Source: Candidatus Latescibacterota bacterium
GTDB taxonomy: Bacteria; Latescibacterota; UBA2968; GCA-2709665
Length of the DNA: 24,781 nucleotides
Direction: 5' to 3'
Assembly (NCBI GenBank): GCA_012271065.1
Contig: JAAXHE010000261.1
Location: 1 to 24,781, forward strand
In this document: positions 16,283 to 23,440 of the stretch, piece by piece
How the letters are laid out: every line of letters starts with the position of its first letter
Position numbering within the stretch: position 1 is the first letter of the stretch
Notes under the pieces: model-generated
Seen by the model: the letters and a program-made list of their open reading frames with translations, nothing else
Told to the model about the DNA's origin: nothing
Database searches by the model: none
Position numbers and translations under genes: made by a program

Positions 16283-17017
16283 ATGCTGCTGGAAAAGAAG
16301 GTGATTCTGGTAACCGGAGGCGCCTCGGGCATCGGCCGCGCGGCGTCGTTCTGTTGTGCGCGGGCCGGCGCCCTCGTGGCCGTGGCGGACTGCGACCGGG
16401 ACGGCGTTTCAGCGACCGTAGGTGAAATCGAGGGGTCCGGGGGTGAAGCCCGCGGTTTCGCGGTGGACGTACGGGAGGAGGCCGGCGTCCGGGCGATGGT
16501 GGAGGACGTGGTCCACGCGTTCGGACGTATCGATGGTCTGATTCACTCCGCGGGGATTCTCGAAGGAGCGCTGGTCCCTGTGGATCTGTTCGACGCGGAT
16601 ACATGGGATCGCGTATTGGACGTGAATCTGAAAGGCAGTTTTCTGCTGTGCAAACACGTGGCGCCGGTTCTGGAGCGGTCCGGAGGAGGGGCGCTGGTTC
16701 TGGTGTCATCCGGCGCCGGGGTCCGGGGAAGCAGTTCGTCCGCGGCTTACGGTTCGAGCAAGGGGGGCGTACACGGCCTCTCTCTGGTACTCGCGCAGCA
16801 GCTGGCTTCCAGGGGCATCCGGGTGAATGCGCTGTGTCCGGGAAGCCTCGATACGCCGCTGAAAATGGAAGTTTTAAAGAAGCAGGCGGAACTGGAGGGG
16901 CGGTGCCTGCAGGAAATGAGAGCCGGGCTGGGAAAGCCCGAGGGCGTGGGAAGGGTGCTCGCGTTTCTGGTCTCTGACGATGCGGACTACGTAAGGGGTA
17001 CGGTCTTCACGAGATAA
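16283..17017 (+). CDS. SDR-family oxidoreductase with shortened C-terminus
   Basis: The protein is 244 residues from the ATG at 16283, preceded by GAGG at a five-base spacing. It is a classical NAD(P)-dependent short-chain dehydrogenase: TGGASGIG (11-18) binds the cofactor, and Asn115, Ser143, Tyr156 and Lys160 (YGSSK) form the catalytic set. PGSLDTPL near 186-193 is the usual post-active-site loop. The chain ends DDADYVRGTVFTR, whereas classical SDRs continue with a further stretch containing Asp-Gly-Gly. The stop is followed within eight bases by a dispersed repeat, so the last codons were probably lost by insertion or deletion. The substrate is unknown. Catalytic residues remain, so residual function is possible. 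Confidence 0.85.
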   Translation: MLLEKKVILVTGGASGIGRAASFCCARAGALVAVADCDRDGVSATVGEIEGSGGEARGFAVDVREEAGVRAMVEDVVHAFGRIDGLIHSAGILEGALVPVDLFDADTWDRVLDVNLKGSFLLCKHVAPVLERSGGGALVLVSSGAGVRGSSSSAAYGSSKGGVHGLSLVLAQQLASRGIRVNALCPGSLDTPLKMEVLKKQAELEGRCLQEMRAGLGKPEGVGRVLAFLVSDDADYVRGTVFTR

Positions 17018-17024
17018 TCTGCAC

Positions 17025-17052
17025 TAACAGCCCGTTGAAAAATCCCATCCGG
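17025..17052 (-). repeat. Dispersed 28-base repeat, copy C (inverted)
   Basis: On the plus strand this reads TAACAGCCCGTTGAAAAA then TCCCATCCGG. Its reverse complement matches copy A (177-204) at 27 of 28 positions although the two lie 16.8 kb apart. It begins eight bases after the premature-looking stop of the SDR gene. Confidence 0.8.
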
Positions 17053-17074
17053 GCTGCGGCAGTCGGGACGGTCC

Positions 17075-17104
17075 GGACCTGTGTGCCGGCCGGCAGGTCC
17101 TTTT
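17075..17104 (+). terminator. Intrinsic terminator after the SDR gene
   Basis: Perfect 7-base arms GGACCTG (17075-17081) and CAGGTCC (17094-17100) enclose a GC-rich loop that contains the self-complementary GCCGGCCGGC, and TTTT follows. It would end the propeller-SDR transcript. The 3' arm can also pair with downstream ACCTG (17105-17109), giving a competing hairpin. Confidence 0.65.
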
Positions 17105-17148
17105 ACCTGCGGTGACGAAATCGACAAACGGGGAAAGCGAGGTAACGA

Positions 17149-18432
17149 ATGCAGCGCACGATGAAAATCGCACTGATCGGCGCGGGGATGTTTGGCGGCG
17201 ACGTACACGCGAGGGCATTCGCGGATCTGCAGCGGATGGGAATTAGCGGAAACCTCGGACGGGTGGGGCTGGACCGGTGGGCGCGGGATCTGGCGGATAT
17301 ACAGTTCGACCTGGTGGCCGTGGCCACGCGGTCTCAGGCATCGGCGGAACGGGCGCGCGGGAACTTCAAGGCGTCCACCGGGCGCGAGCCGGGAGCCTAC
17401 TGGGGAGAAAAACCCTGGGAGGACGTATTGCGCGACGTTCCCGATCTGGACGTCATGGCCGTGGTCACGCCGGATCACCTGCATACGGAGGTGACGCTGG
17501 CCGCGCTGCGAAACGGTACGCACGTGGTCATGGAAAAACCGATGTGTCTTTCGATCGAAGAGGCGGACGAAATCATTGAACTGGCCGACGCAAAGGGACT
17601 CGTGGTCTGCGTGGACATGCACAAGCGATACGATCCCGACCATCTGCGCGTCCGGAACGATCTCTCCACACGGATCGGAGAGCCGCTCTATGGACAGGCC
17701 GTGCTCGAAGAACCGCTGGAAGTGTCCACGAGCACGTTCAAGTGGGCGGAACAGAGCGACCCGTTCAGCTATGTCGGTCCACACTGGACGGACCTGATTT
17801 ACAGCTATTTCAGGAGCAAACCGGTCGCGCTTTCCGCTGTCGGCCAGAAGAAGCGGCTGGTTCGCGAAGGCATCGATGCCTACGACGCGGTTCAGGTGCG
17901 CGTGGAGTTCGAGAACGGCATGAGCATCTATTTCCATAATAACTGGATCACGCCCAACGATTTCGAGGGCCCCGTGAATCAGGGCCACGAAATTGTGGGT
18001 ACCGACGGCAAGGTGGAGTCCGACCAGCAGTACCGGGGTCTGCGATTCTGGTACAACGGGGGCGGCAGCCGAACCGTGAACAATCACATGACGCGCGACG
18101 TCAGACGTCCGGACGGGTCGGAGGCGTATATCGGATACGGCGTGGATAGCATCACGGTGGGCCTTGTTGCCGCCTGCCGGATCAAGTTTCAGGGGGAGAC
18201 GCGTGAGGACGTGGACGGGATCTATCCGACCGCGGCGGACGGGCGGATCACGGTTGCGATCGTCGACGCGGCCAGGCGGGTGCGGGACCTGAACTTCAAA
18301 TATCTGCAGGAGGGCAAGGGGACGCCGGTGACGGCCCGATTCGGTGAAGACGGCATCACCATCATCGATCCCTGCCGGATTGACGAGGGACCGGAAGCGG
18401 TCTTTCAGCGCATTTACAAAAAGCCGATATAG
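17149..18432 (+). CDS. Gfo/Idh/MocA-family oxidoreductase
   Basis: The protein is 427 residues. The Rossmann site GAGMFG is at 11-16, VVTPDHLHTEVTLAAL precedes the signature Glu129-Lys130-Pro131 (VVMEKPMCLS), and DMHKRYDPDH follows in the catalytic region. These enzymes use bound NAD(P) to oxidise or reduce sugars, inositols and their derivatives; the substrate here is not evident. It lacks a signal peptide, so it is cytoplasmic. GAGG six bases before the ATG sets the start, although an ATG four codons later is possible. A terminator at 17075-17104 separates it from the SDR. It is upstream of, and codirectional with, two PLP enzymes, which points to one catabolic set. Confidence 0.92.
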   Translation: MQRTMKIALIGAGMFGGDVHARAFADLQRMGISGNLGRVGLDRWARDLADIQFDLVAVATRSQASAERARGNFKASTGREPGAYWGEKPWEDVLRDVPDLDVMAVVTPDHLHTEVTLAALRNGTHVVMEKPMCLSIEEADEIIELADAKGLVVCVDMHKRYDPDHLRVRNDLSTRIGEPLYGQAVLEEPLEVSTSTFKWAEQSDPFSYVGPHWTDLIYSYFRSKPVALSAVGQKKRLVREGIDAYDAVQVRVEFENGMSIYFHNNWITPNDFEGPVNQGHEIVGTDGKVESDQQYRGLRFWYNGGGSRTVNNHMTRDVRRPDGSEAYIGYGVDSITVGLVAACRIKFQGETREDVDGIYPTAADGRITVAIVDAARRVRDLNFKYLQEGKGTPVTARFGEDGITIIDPCRIDEGPEAVFQRIYKKPI

Positions 18433-18457
18433 TGTTCAGTCCCAAAAATTCCTCACC

Positions 18458-18565
18458 ATTCGACCGCCGATTCATCCTGTCTCGCTACGTTCCCCTCGCT
18501 CGCCGACCTTACGCAGGTCGCCTGCGCTCCGGCGCCTTGCGAGCCAGGCGACTCTGCGGTCGAAT
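18458..18565. repeat. 108-base imperfect inverted repeat (hairpin element)
   Basis: The outer arms ATTCGACCGC (18458-18467) and GCGGTCGAAT (18556-18565) are exact inverted copies. The centre CGACCT-TACGC-AGGTCG (18504-18520) is a perfect 6-pair stem on the same axis. The arms between also partly complement each other, so the whole segment folds as one long hairpin. It fills most of the gap between the oxidoreductase and the aminotransferase. It resembles intergenic REP/MITE-type elements and has no T-run. Confidence 0.65.
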
Positions 18566-18683
18566 TCAGGCAACTTATTTCCGGGACAGAACAATGGCGG
18601 AGGAGCGAATCGGGTCGTGAGACGCCGCGCCGGCGGGTTCGGACGGCAAATTGCGGCCCGACGCTTATTTTCAGGAGGATGCG

Positions 18684-20066
18684 ATGGGCAGGGAGTTCGA
18701 TATCACACCCCGTGAGGTTCCCCGCGTAGACACGAAATACAGGCGAATCGTCTCCAGATTGCCCCATCCGGAATCGGTTCCCGTGCTCGAAACGTTGCGA
18801 ACTTACGAGCCGACTTCCATGCGGGGGCAGCCGCCCGTCGTGTGGGACCGGGCGGAGGACGTCCGTGTCTACGACATGTACGGGAATATGTGGCTGGATT
18901 GGAGTTCCGGGGTGCTGGTGACCAACGCGGGCCACGGGATGCCGGAGGTCAGGAAGGCGATCCTGGATCAGGTCAACAACGGACTTCTGCACAGTTACGT
19001 GTTCCCCAACGCCGCGAGGGCGCAGCTCGCCGAGTTTCTGGTTCGGCTGGCGCCGGACGGGCTGGACAAGGTGTTTCTGCTGACAACGGGTTCGGAAGCG
19101 ACCGAGAATGCGATCAAGTTGGCGCGCACCTGGGGAATCGCGCAGGGCGGGAGCCGCAAGATCGGGATCGTGGGATTTGAGCGGGGGTTCCACGGGCGAA
19201 CGCTTGGGGCGCAGCAGGCCGGCGGCATGCCGGGGCAGAAGGATTGGGTCGTAAACGAGGATCCCGCCATCGTACAGGCTGCCTTTCCGGACGGGTACTG
19301 GACCGGGAATACCGATTTCGACCACTTCTGCACGACCCTGAATGAGAAGGGCATGAATGCCGACGACGTCGCAGGGGTGATCGTGGAGACGTATCAGGGC
19401 GTGGGCCCGGACTTTCTGCCGGTCGAATACGCGCAGGCCCTGGCCGAATGGTGTCGGGCGCACGGGGCTCTGCTGATCTTCGACGAAGTCCAGGCGGGGT
19501 TCGGACGAACCGGAACCATGTGGGGGTTCGAGCACTACGGCATCACTCCGGACCTGATTACGTTCGGTAAAGGCGTGAGCAGCTCCCTCCCGCTTTCGGG
19601 CGTGATCGGCCGGACGGAAGTGATGGATCAATATCCTCCCGGATCCATGACCAGCACACATACAGGCAATCCGGTCTGCGCGGCAGCGGCGCTGGCCAGC
19701 CTGAAGAAAATCGTGGGGGACGACCTGGCGGCCAACGCCGCACGGATGGAGGCGGTGATGATGGAAGGATTGCGCGCAATTCAGGCACGTCATCCGCAGG
19801 TGATCGGCAATTGCACCGGCAGGGGACTGGTCGCGGGGCTGCAGATGGTCAGGCCGGGTCTGAAGGAGCCTGATCCGGACCTGGCGTTCGACGTGGTCGA
19901 ACGCTGCTTTCACAAGGGACTGCTGTTTTTCGCGCCGGTGGGGTCCTGGGGGCAGACCGTAAAGATCTCGCCGCCCCTGACGATCAGCGAGGAAGCCGTG
20001 GATGAGGGACTCGCAGTGTTGGGCGAGTCGGTAGACGAGGCCGTGGACCAGGCGGCCGTCGTTTGA
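18684..20066 (+). CDS. Class III PLP-dependent aminotransferase
   Basis: The protein is 460 residues. The ATG at 18684 was chosen because AGGAGG (18673-18678) lies five bases upstream; a TTG at 18651 is in frame but has no such site. Family marks are TTGSEATENAIKLAR (134-148), Asp267 in LLIFDEVQAGFGRTG and the PLP lysine Lys296 in DLITFGKGVSSSLPLSG. Class III enzymes move the amino group of an omega-amine, such as GABA, ornithine, taurine or a beta-amino acid, to an oxoacid. The exact donor cannot be read from the sequence. Codirectional neighbours are the Gfo/Idh/MocA oxidoreductase and a SelA-like PLP enzyme 98 bases downstream. Confidence 0.92.
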   Translation: MGREFDITPREVPRVDTKYRRIVSRLPHPESVPVLETLRTYEPTSMRGQPPVVWDRAEDVRVYDMYGNMWLDWSSGVLVTNAGHGMPEVRKAILDQVNNGLLHSYVFPNAARAQLAEFLVRLAPDGLDKVFLLTTGSEATENAIKLARTWGIAQGGSRKIGIVGFERGFHGRTLGAQQAGGMPGQKDWVVNEDPAIVQAAFPDGYWTGNTDFDHFCTTLNEKGMNADDVAGVIVETYQGVGPDFLPVEYAQALAEWCRAHGALLIFDEVQAGFGRTGTMWGFEHYGITPDLITFGKGVSSSLPLSGVIGRTEVMDQYPPGSMTSTHTGNPVCAAAALASLKKIVGDDLAANAARMEAVMMEGLRAIQARHPQVIGNCTGRGLVAGLQMVRPGLKEPDPDLAFDVVERCFHKGLLFFAPVGSWGQTVKISPPLTISEEAVDEGLAVLGESVDEAVDQAAVV

Positions 20067-20164
20067 CGGGAAGCCCAACCCGTCGGGTCGAAACGGTATG
20101 AATCATGAGGAATGGCGGGCGATCGGGATCGTCGCTCGCTTTCTTTCTGTACGGAGGAACGAAA

Positions 20165-21352
20165 ATGGACCTGTACGAGAAGTACCGGTTGACCCGCGTC
20201 ATCAACGCCTGTGGGAAAATGACACATCTGGCAGGGGCGATCGTATTGCCGGAGGTGGTTGAAGAAGTGACCCACGCGATGGGTTGCTTCTACGACCTGG
20301 ATGAACTCCAGGAACGCGCGGGAGAGGTAATCGTACGCGCTACGGGCGCGCAATGGGGGTGCGTGACCGCCTGTACAGCGGCAGGCATCACGTTGGGCGT
20401 GGCCGCGTCCATGACCGGTAACGACCTCGGCCGGGTCTGGCAGCTACCGGACACAGCCGGGATGGCCAACGAGGTCGTGATTCAGAAGGGCCACGCGGTG
20501 AATTTCGGCGCACCGGTAACGCAGATGATCCGGCTGGCCGGCGCCGTGGCCGTGGAGATCGGCACGGTGCACCGCTCCACCGAGGAGCATCTGAAGCACG
20601 TCATCGGAGACCGGACGGCCGCAGTGGTTTTCGTGGTGTCCCACCATACCGTCCGGTACGGCGCTCTGCCCCTGTCGCGGGTGGTCGAGATCGCGCACGA
20701 GCAGGGCGTCCCCGTGATCGTGGACGCGGCGGCGCAATCGTTCGTAATCAGAAAAATTCTGGACGCGGGCGCGGACCTTGTCGTCTGCAGCGGCCACAAG
20801 TATCTTTCAGGAACCACTGCCGGCGTGGTCTGCGGCCGGGAGGATCTGGTGCGGGCGGTGAACCTGCAGAACCGGGGCATCGGACGGCCGATGAAGGTGG
20901 GAAAGGAGGGAATCGTCGGCGCAATGGCGGCGCTGGGGTACCGGATGCGTCTGGACGTGGCAGGCTGGGAGGCGGAGCAGAACCGGAAGATGAACCGGGT
21001 GATGGCGCGCCTTGAAGGGCTTGACGGCGTCGGACTCAGCGTGGACCCCGATCCCAACGGGAATCCGTTCAGCCGCGCGCGGGTGAGCGTGGACGCGGAG
21101 AAGACGGGATTGAGCGCCGCCGTGATCAACCTCGCGATGATGGAGGGAGATCCTTCCATCCGTCTGCGGGCGCACCATACCGACGAGGGATACTTCACCG
21201 TGGATGCGATGGAGATGACGGACGAAGAGGTGGAACTGACGTGCGACCGGCTGGTTGGCCTGCTCTCGGCTACGCCTGCCGAAAAAGCGATGCTGAGAGA
21301 TCGTTGCGGCGAGGAAGACGAGGTGTCCGCTCAGTGGTCGTGGCTGCGTTGA
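20165..21352 (+). CDS. SelA/DgaE-like PLP-dependent enzyme
   Basis: The protein is 395 residues from the ATG at 20165, which has GGAGG (20153-20157) seven bases upstream. The N-terminal RVINACGKMTHLAGAI block, the VDAAAQSF block with Asp187 and the PLP lysine Lys212 in VVCSGHKYLSGTTAGVV place it in the SelA-like group. That group includes selenocysteine synthase (L-seryl-tRNA(Sec) selenium transferase) and D-glucosaminate-6-phosphate ammonia-lyase (DgaE). No selB, selD or tRNA-Sec is seen here, and sugar-acid genes flank it, so a lyase or aminotransferase acting on an amino-sugar acid or hydroxy amino acid is favoured. The substrate is inferred, not shown. It is convergent with the DUF1080-like gene. 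Confidence 0.8.
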   Translation: MDLYEKYRLTRVINACGKMTHLAGAIVLPEVVEEVTHAMGCFYDLDELQERAGEVIVRATGAQWGCVTACTAAGITLGVAASMTGNDLGRVWQLPDTAGMANEVVIQKGHAVNFGAPVTQMIRLAGAVAVEIGTVHRSTEEHLKHVIGDRTAAVVFVVSHHTVRYGALPLSRVVEIAHEQGVPVIVDAAAQSFVIRKILDAGADLVVCSGHKYLSGTTAGVVCGREDLVRAVNLQNRGIGRPMKVGKEGIVGAMAALGYRMRLDVAGWEAEQNRKMNRVMARLEGLDGVGLSVDPDPNGNPFSRARVSVDAEKTGLSAAVINLAMMEGDPSIRLRAHHTDEGYFTVDAMEMTDEEVELTCDRLVGLLSATPAEKAMLRDRCGEEDEVSAQWSWLR

Positions 21353-21412
21353 AACGGCAACCCATTCTCCTGGTACAGGCAGCCAAACCACCAGCGCGTT
21401 CCGGCAGACAGG

Positions 21413-21424
21413 CCCGCGCGCGGG
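21413..21424. repeat. 12-base GC palindrome between convergent genes
   Basis: CCCGCGCGCGGG is a perfect palindrome in the 75-base gap between the convergent SelA-like and DUF1080-like genes. It could help end transcription from either side, but no T-run accompanies it. Confidence 0.35.
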
Positions 21425-21427
21425 TAA

Positions 21428-22066
21428 CTACAGTTTCTCGACCCGGATGTTGCGGTATTTCGCGCCGGTGCGCTGTACTTCCAGCCAGATCGAGACCGGA
21501 AACACAGGTATGTAGGGATGACTTAGCTGCACGTCGCCGGAACGGACCGTAAAGTCCGCCCCGTCCACGGTGCAGACCACGTCGTACCACATTCCGGTCT
21601 GAACCTGAAACTCCGCTGCGGCCTCACGTTTCCACGGCCCGTATATTCCGGATGGATCGATGTACTTGCGGCCGCTGTCGATCTGCAGCGTATGCGGCGC
21701 GTCGTCGTCCATCGCCACGAGCACGTTGTCGCCGGCGGCGTCAACGAACCCCACGATCTTGCCGTCGCTCCTTGATCGCTCGACGAGCCATACCTGGTAA
21801 CGGAGTCGAAACGGACTGTCGACAACCCGTTCCGATACGAGGAAGTGAATGCGCTGCGACGTGGGACACACGATCGCGCTATCCTGGACGGACCACTGTT
21901 CCGATAGCGGCCGCCACCCCTCCATCGTCTCCCCGTCGAAGAGATTCACGCTGTCGCCCTCGACCGTCTTCCGTTGATCCTCCACCACACCCGTTCTCGT
22001 CAGCAGTAGCGCGATCAGGACGACGTTGGCCAGGAGGCTGGCAACCGTCACCGCTTTTATGTTCAT
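21428..22066 (-). CDS. DUF1080 (3-keto-disaccharide hydrolase-like) protein with N-terminal membrane anchor
   Basis: The protein is 212 residues. Residues about 5-23 (AVTVASLLANVVLIALLL) form a single membrane segment or uncleaved signal. The body starts NLFDGETMEGWRPL and ends WLEVQRTGAKYRNIRVEKL, which is the frame of DUF1080 concanavalin-fold domains with their closing RNIRV strand. Members act on or bind carbohydrates outside the cytoplasm, and some cleave 3-keto-glycosides. Catalytic residues were not identified, so binding only is possible. Its ATG overlaps the stop of the amidohydrolase (ATGA), which implies coupled translation. The same fold appears at the C-terminus of the large propeller protein at 12484-14658. 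Confidence 0.7.
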   Translation of the reverse strand: MNIKAVTVASLLANVVLIALLLTRTGVVEDQRKTVEGDSVNLFDGETMEGWRPLSEQWSVQDSAIVCPTSQRIHFLVSERVVDSPFRLRYQVWLVERSRSDGKIVGFVDAAGDNVLVAMDDDAPHTLQIDSGRKYIDPSGIYGPWKREAAAEFQVQTGMWYDVVCTVDGADFTVRSGDVQLSHPYIPVFPVSIWLEVQRTGAKYRNIRVEKL

Positions 22067-23334
22067 GGATGCGAGTCTCCATTCGGATTCGGTGTGAAAA
22101 GTGAGCCGCCGCCGAACATCCGGGCGATGTCATCTCGAACGTCCTGTTCGGTCAGCGGCCATCCGGCGATTCGCAACGCCTCGTACTTGCGGACAAATAC
22201 GGGCGCGATGGCTCTGATGGAATGGACCCATTTGTAGAGCAGCTGGTCCAGGACCCGGGCGTCGGAGTGTTGAGGCACGAAGCCGGATCCCAGCAGTTCA
22301 AGGCGTTCGGCGGTGATTTCCCGGATGATGCTGGGGTTGTTCAGGAACCACCAGCAGCCGAACGGCGTGATATTGGGGAATTTCCTGGCGGCAACGCAGA
22401 GTTCATGCTGGTTTTCGCGGGAAAGCAGCGTGACGAGGAAATCCACGTCGGGCCATTCGCGGGCGACGTTCTCGAGAACGGTGACGTCCCATTTTCCCAT
22501 ACCGTCGCCCCCGTCCCGCAACACGGGGTTGACCCCCCGCCTGACGCCGACCATCATGGCTGCCGGAATTCCGTGTTCATGCGCGGTGGGGTAGACTGCG
22601 GCGTCCAGCAGCTTCGCAACGGCGGATTCGGAAGGATAGGCGAAGTCAGGCGGGAGAGAGATAGCCAGATAGCGGGCATTCATTCGCGCGATCCAGTCGT
22701 CGAGGTAACGTCGAAGTTCTGCAATCGTCCTGGACGATAGATCGTTGTCCACGGTATAACCCAGCTCCCTTAAATTCGCCACCGGTGCGGGCCATCCGGC
22801 CAGCGCGCTGTCCAGCCGGAGGGCAGCTTCAAACCGAGGGTCCCGCTCGAAGCCAGCCCTCCAGACGGGACCCTCCTGGTCGTCCAGGGGATCATTGGTC
22901 ATATAGACGCGGGAGACGCCGGATTTGCGGAAGATGAGATCAACGTAGTCTTCCGGGTTTGTCTCCGAGAACAGGGCACGGAATTCGGACAGGGTGTCCG
23001 CCCGGGGGTTCAGGCCCAGCGACGACATCACCGTGACCACGCCCAGTTGGGCTTCAGAGAGCGGGCTGCCGTTTCCCGCGAAGAGGGCGCGCCAGACGAT
23101 CTCGGCCTGCCGGGGTTTCGGCAGCGCGTTGAACTGTGCGACGGAGGTTCCGGGGGGAAGCTGGCGGCAGGTTTCGACCTTGAGGTAGTGGTAGGTAAGC
23201 AGCTCGTCGGGCCCCATCAGGCATAGCGGACCCATCTGTGCCGGATACAGGTGGGTATGGATATCGACGATCGGCTGGTTTTCGAATGCGCGGGATACCG
23301 CTTCGCTGACGGAGAAAGCGGCAGGGGGTGGCAT
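22063..23334 (-). CDS. Glucuronate isomerase-like amidohydrolase
   Basis: The protein is 423 residues. It opens with VDIHTHLYP (His26, His28), the metal-binding motif of the amidohydrolase superfamily. Its C-terminal block GCWWFLNNPSIIREITAERLE to VPQHSDARVLDQLLYKW follows the pattern of uronate isomerases (UxaC group), which interconvert aldo- and keto-uronic acids. It is slightly shorter than typical UxaC, so a divergent substrate is likely. No signal peptide is seen, so it is cytoplasmic. The start is supported by AGGAG five bases before the ATG. It lies after the dehydrogenase and is translationally coupled to the DUF1080-like gene, and together they point to sugar-acid breakdown. Confidence 0.8.
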   Translation of the reverse strand: MPPPAAFSVSEAVSRAFENQPIVDIHTHLYPAQMGPLCLMGPDELLTYHYLKVETCRQLPPGTSVAQFNALPKPRQAEIVWRALFAGNGSPLSEAQLGVVTVMSSLGLNPRADTLSEFRALFSETNPEDYVDLIFRKSGVSRVYMTNDPLDDQEGPVWRAGFERDPRFEAALRLDSALAGWPAPVANLRELGYTVDNDLSSRTIAELRRYLDDWIARMNARYLAISLPPDFAYPSESAVAKLLDAAVYPTAHEHGIPAAMMVGVRRGVNPVLRDGGDGMGKWDVTVLENVAREWPDVDFLVTLLSRENQHELCVAARKFPNITPFGCWWFLNNPSIIREITAERLELLGSGFVPQHSDARVLDQLLYKWVHSIRAIAPVFVRKYEALRIAGWPLTEQDVRDDIARMFGGGSLFTPNPNGDSHP

Positions 23335-23366
23335 GAAGTCTCCTCGATCGAAAGAGCCGTAAACCG

Positions 23367-23407
23367 GGTCCTGTCAGGACCGGGGCATTCGCGCAAAACC
23401 GTTTTGC
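23367..23407. repeat. Two 15-base palindromes upstream of the amidohydrolase
   Basis: GGTCCTG-T-CAGGACC (23367-23381) and GCAAAAC-C-GTTTTGC (23393-23407) are perfect 7-1-7 palindromes with centres 26 bases apart. Their sequences differ, so a shared operator for one regulator is uncertain. As RNA they can form short stems between the dehydrogenase end and the amidohydrolase start. Confidence 0.5.
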
Positions 23408-23417
23408 AAAGGCGTCA

Positions 23418-23440
23418 GGAAAACTGCTTTCAGGCAGTTT
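23418..23440 (-). terminator. Intrinsic terminator of the hydroxyacid dehydrogenase gene
   Basis: On the minus strand AAACTGC-CTGAAA-GCAGTTT forms a 7-pair stem that runs into TTTTCC. The stem contains the dehydrogenase stop codon (23430-23432), an unusually tight placement. It is AT-leaning, so it may be weak and allow read-through into the amidohydrolase. Confidence 0.5.

Noticed and set aside
16987..18087. A 366-codon open frame antisense to the Gfo/Idh/MocA gene
   Set aside because: The plus-strand gene has a ribosome site and family motifs; the antisense frame has neither.
18453..20078. A 541-codon open frame antisense to the aminotransferase
   Set aside because: It mirrors a strongly conserved gene on the other strand, has no family-like motif, and long antisense frames are common in GC-rich DNA.
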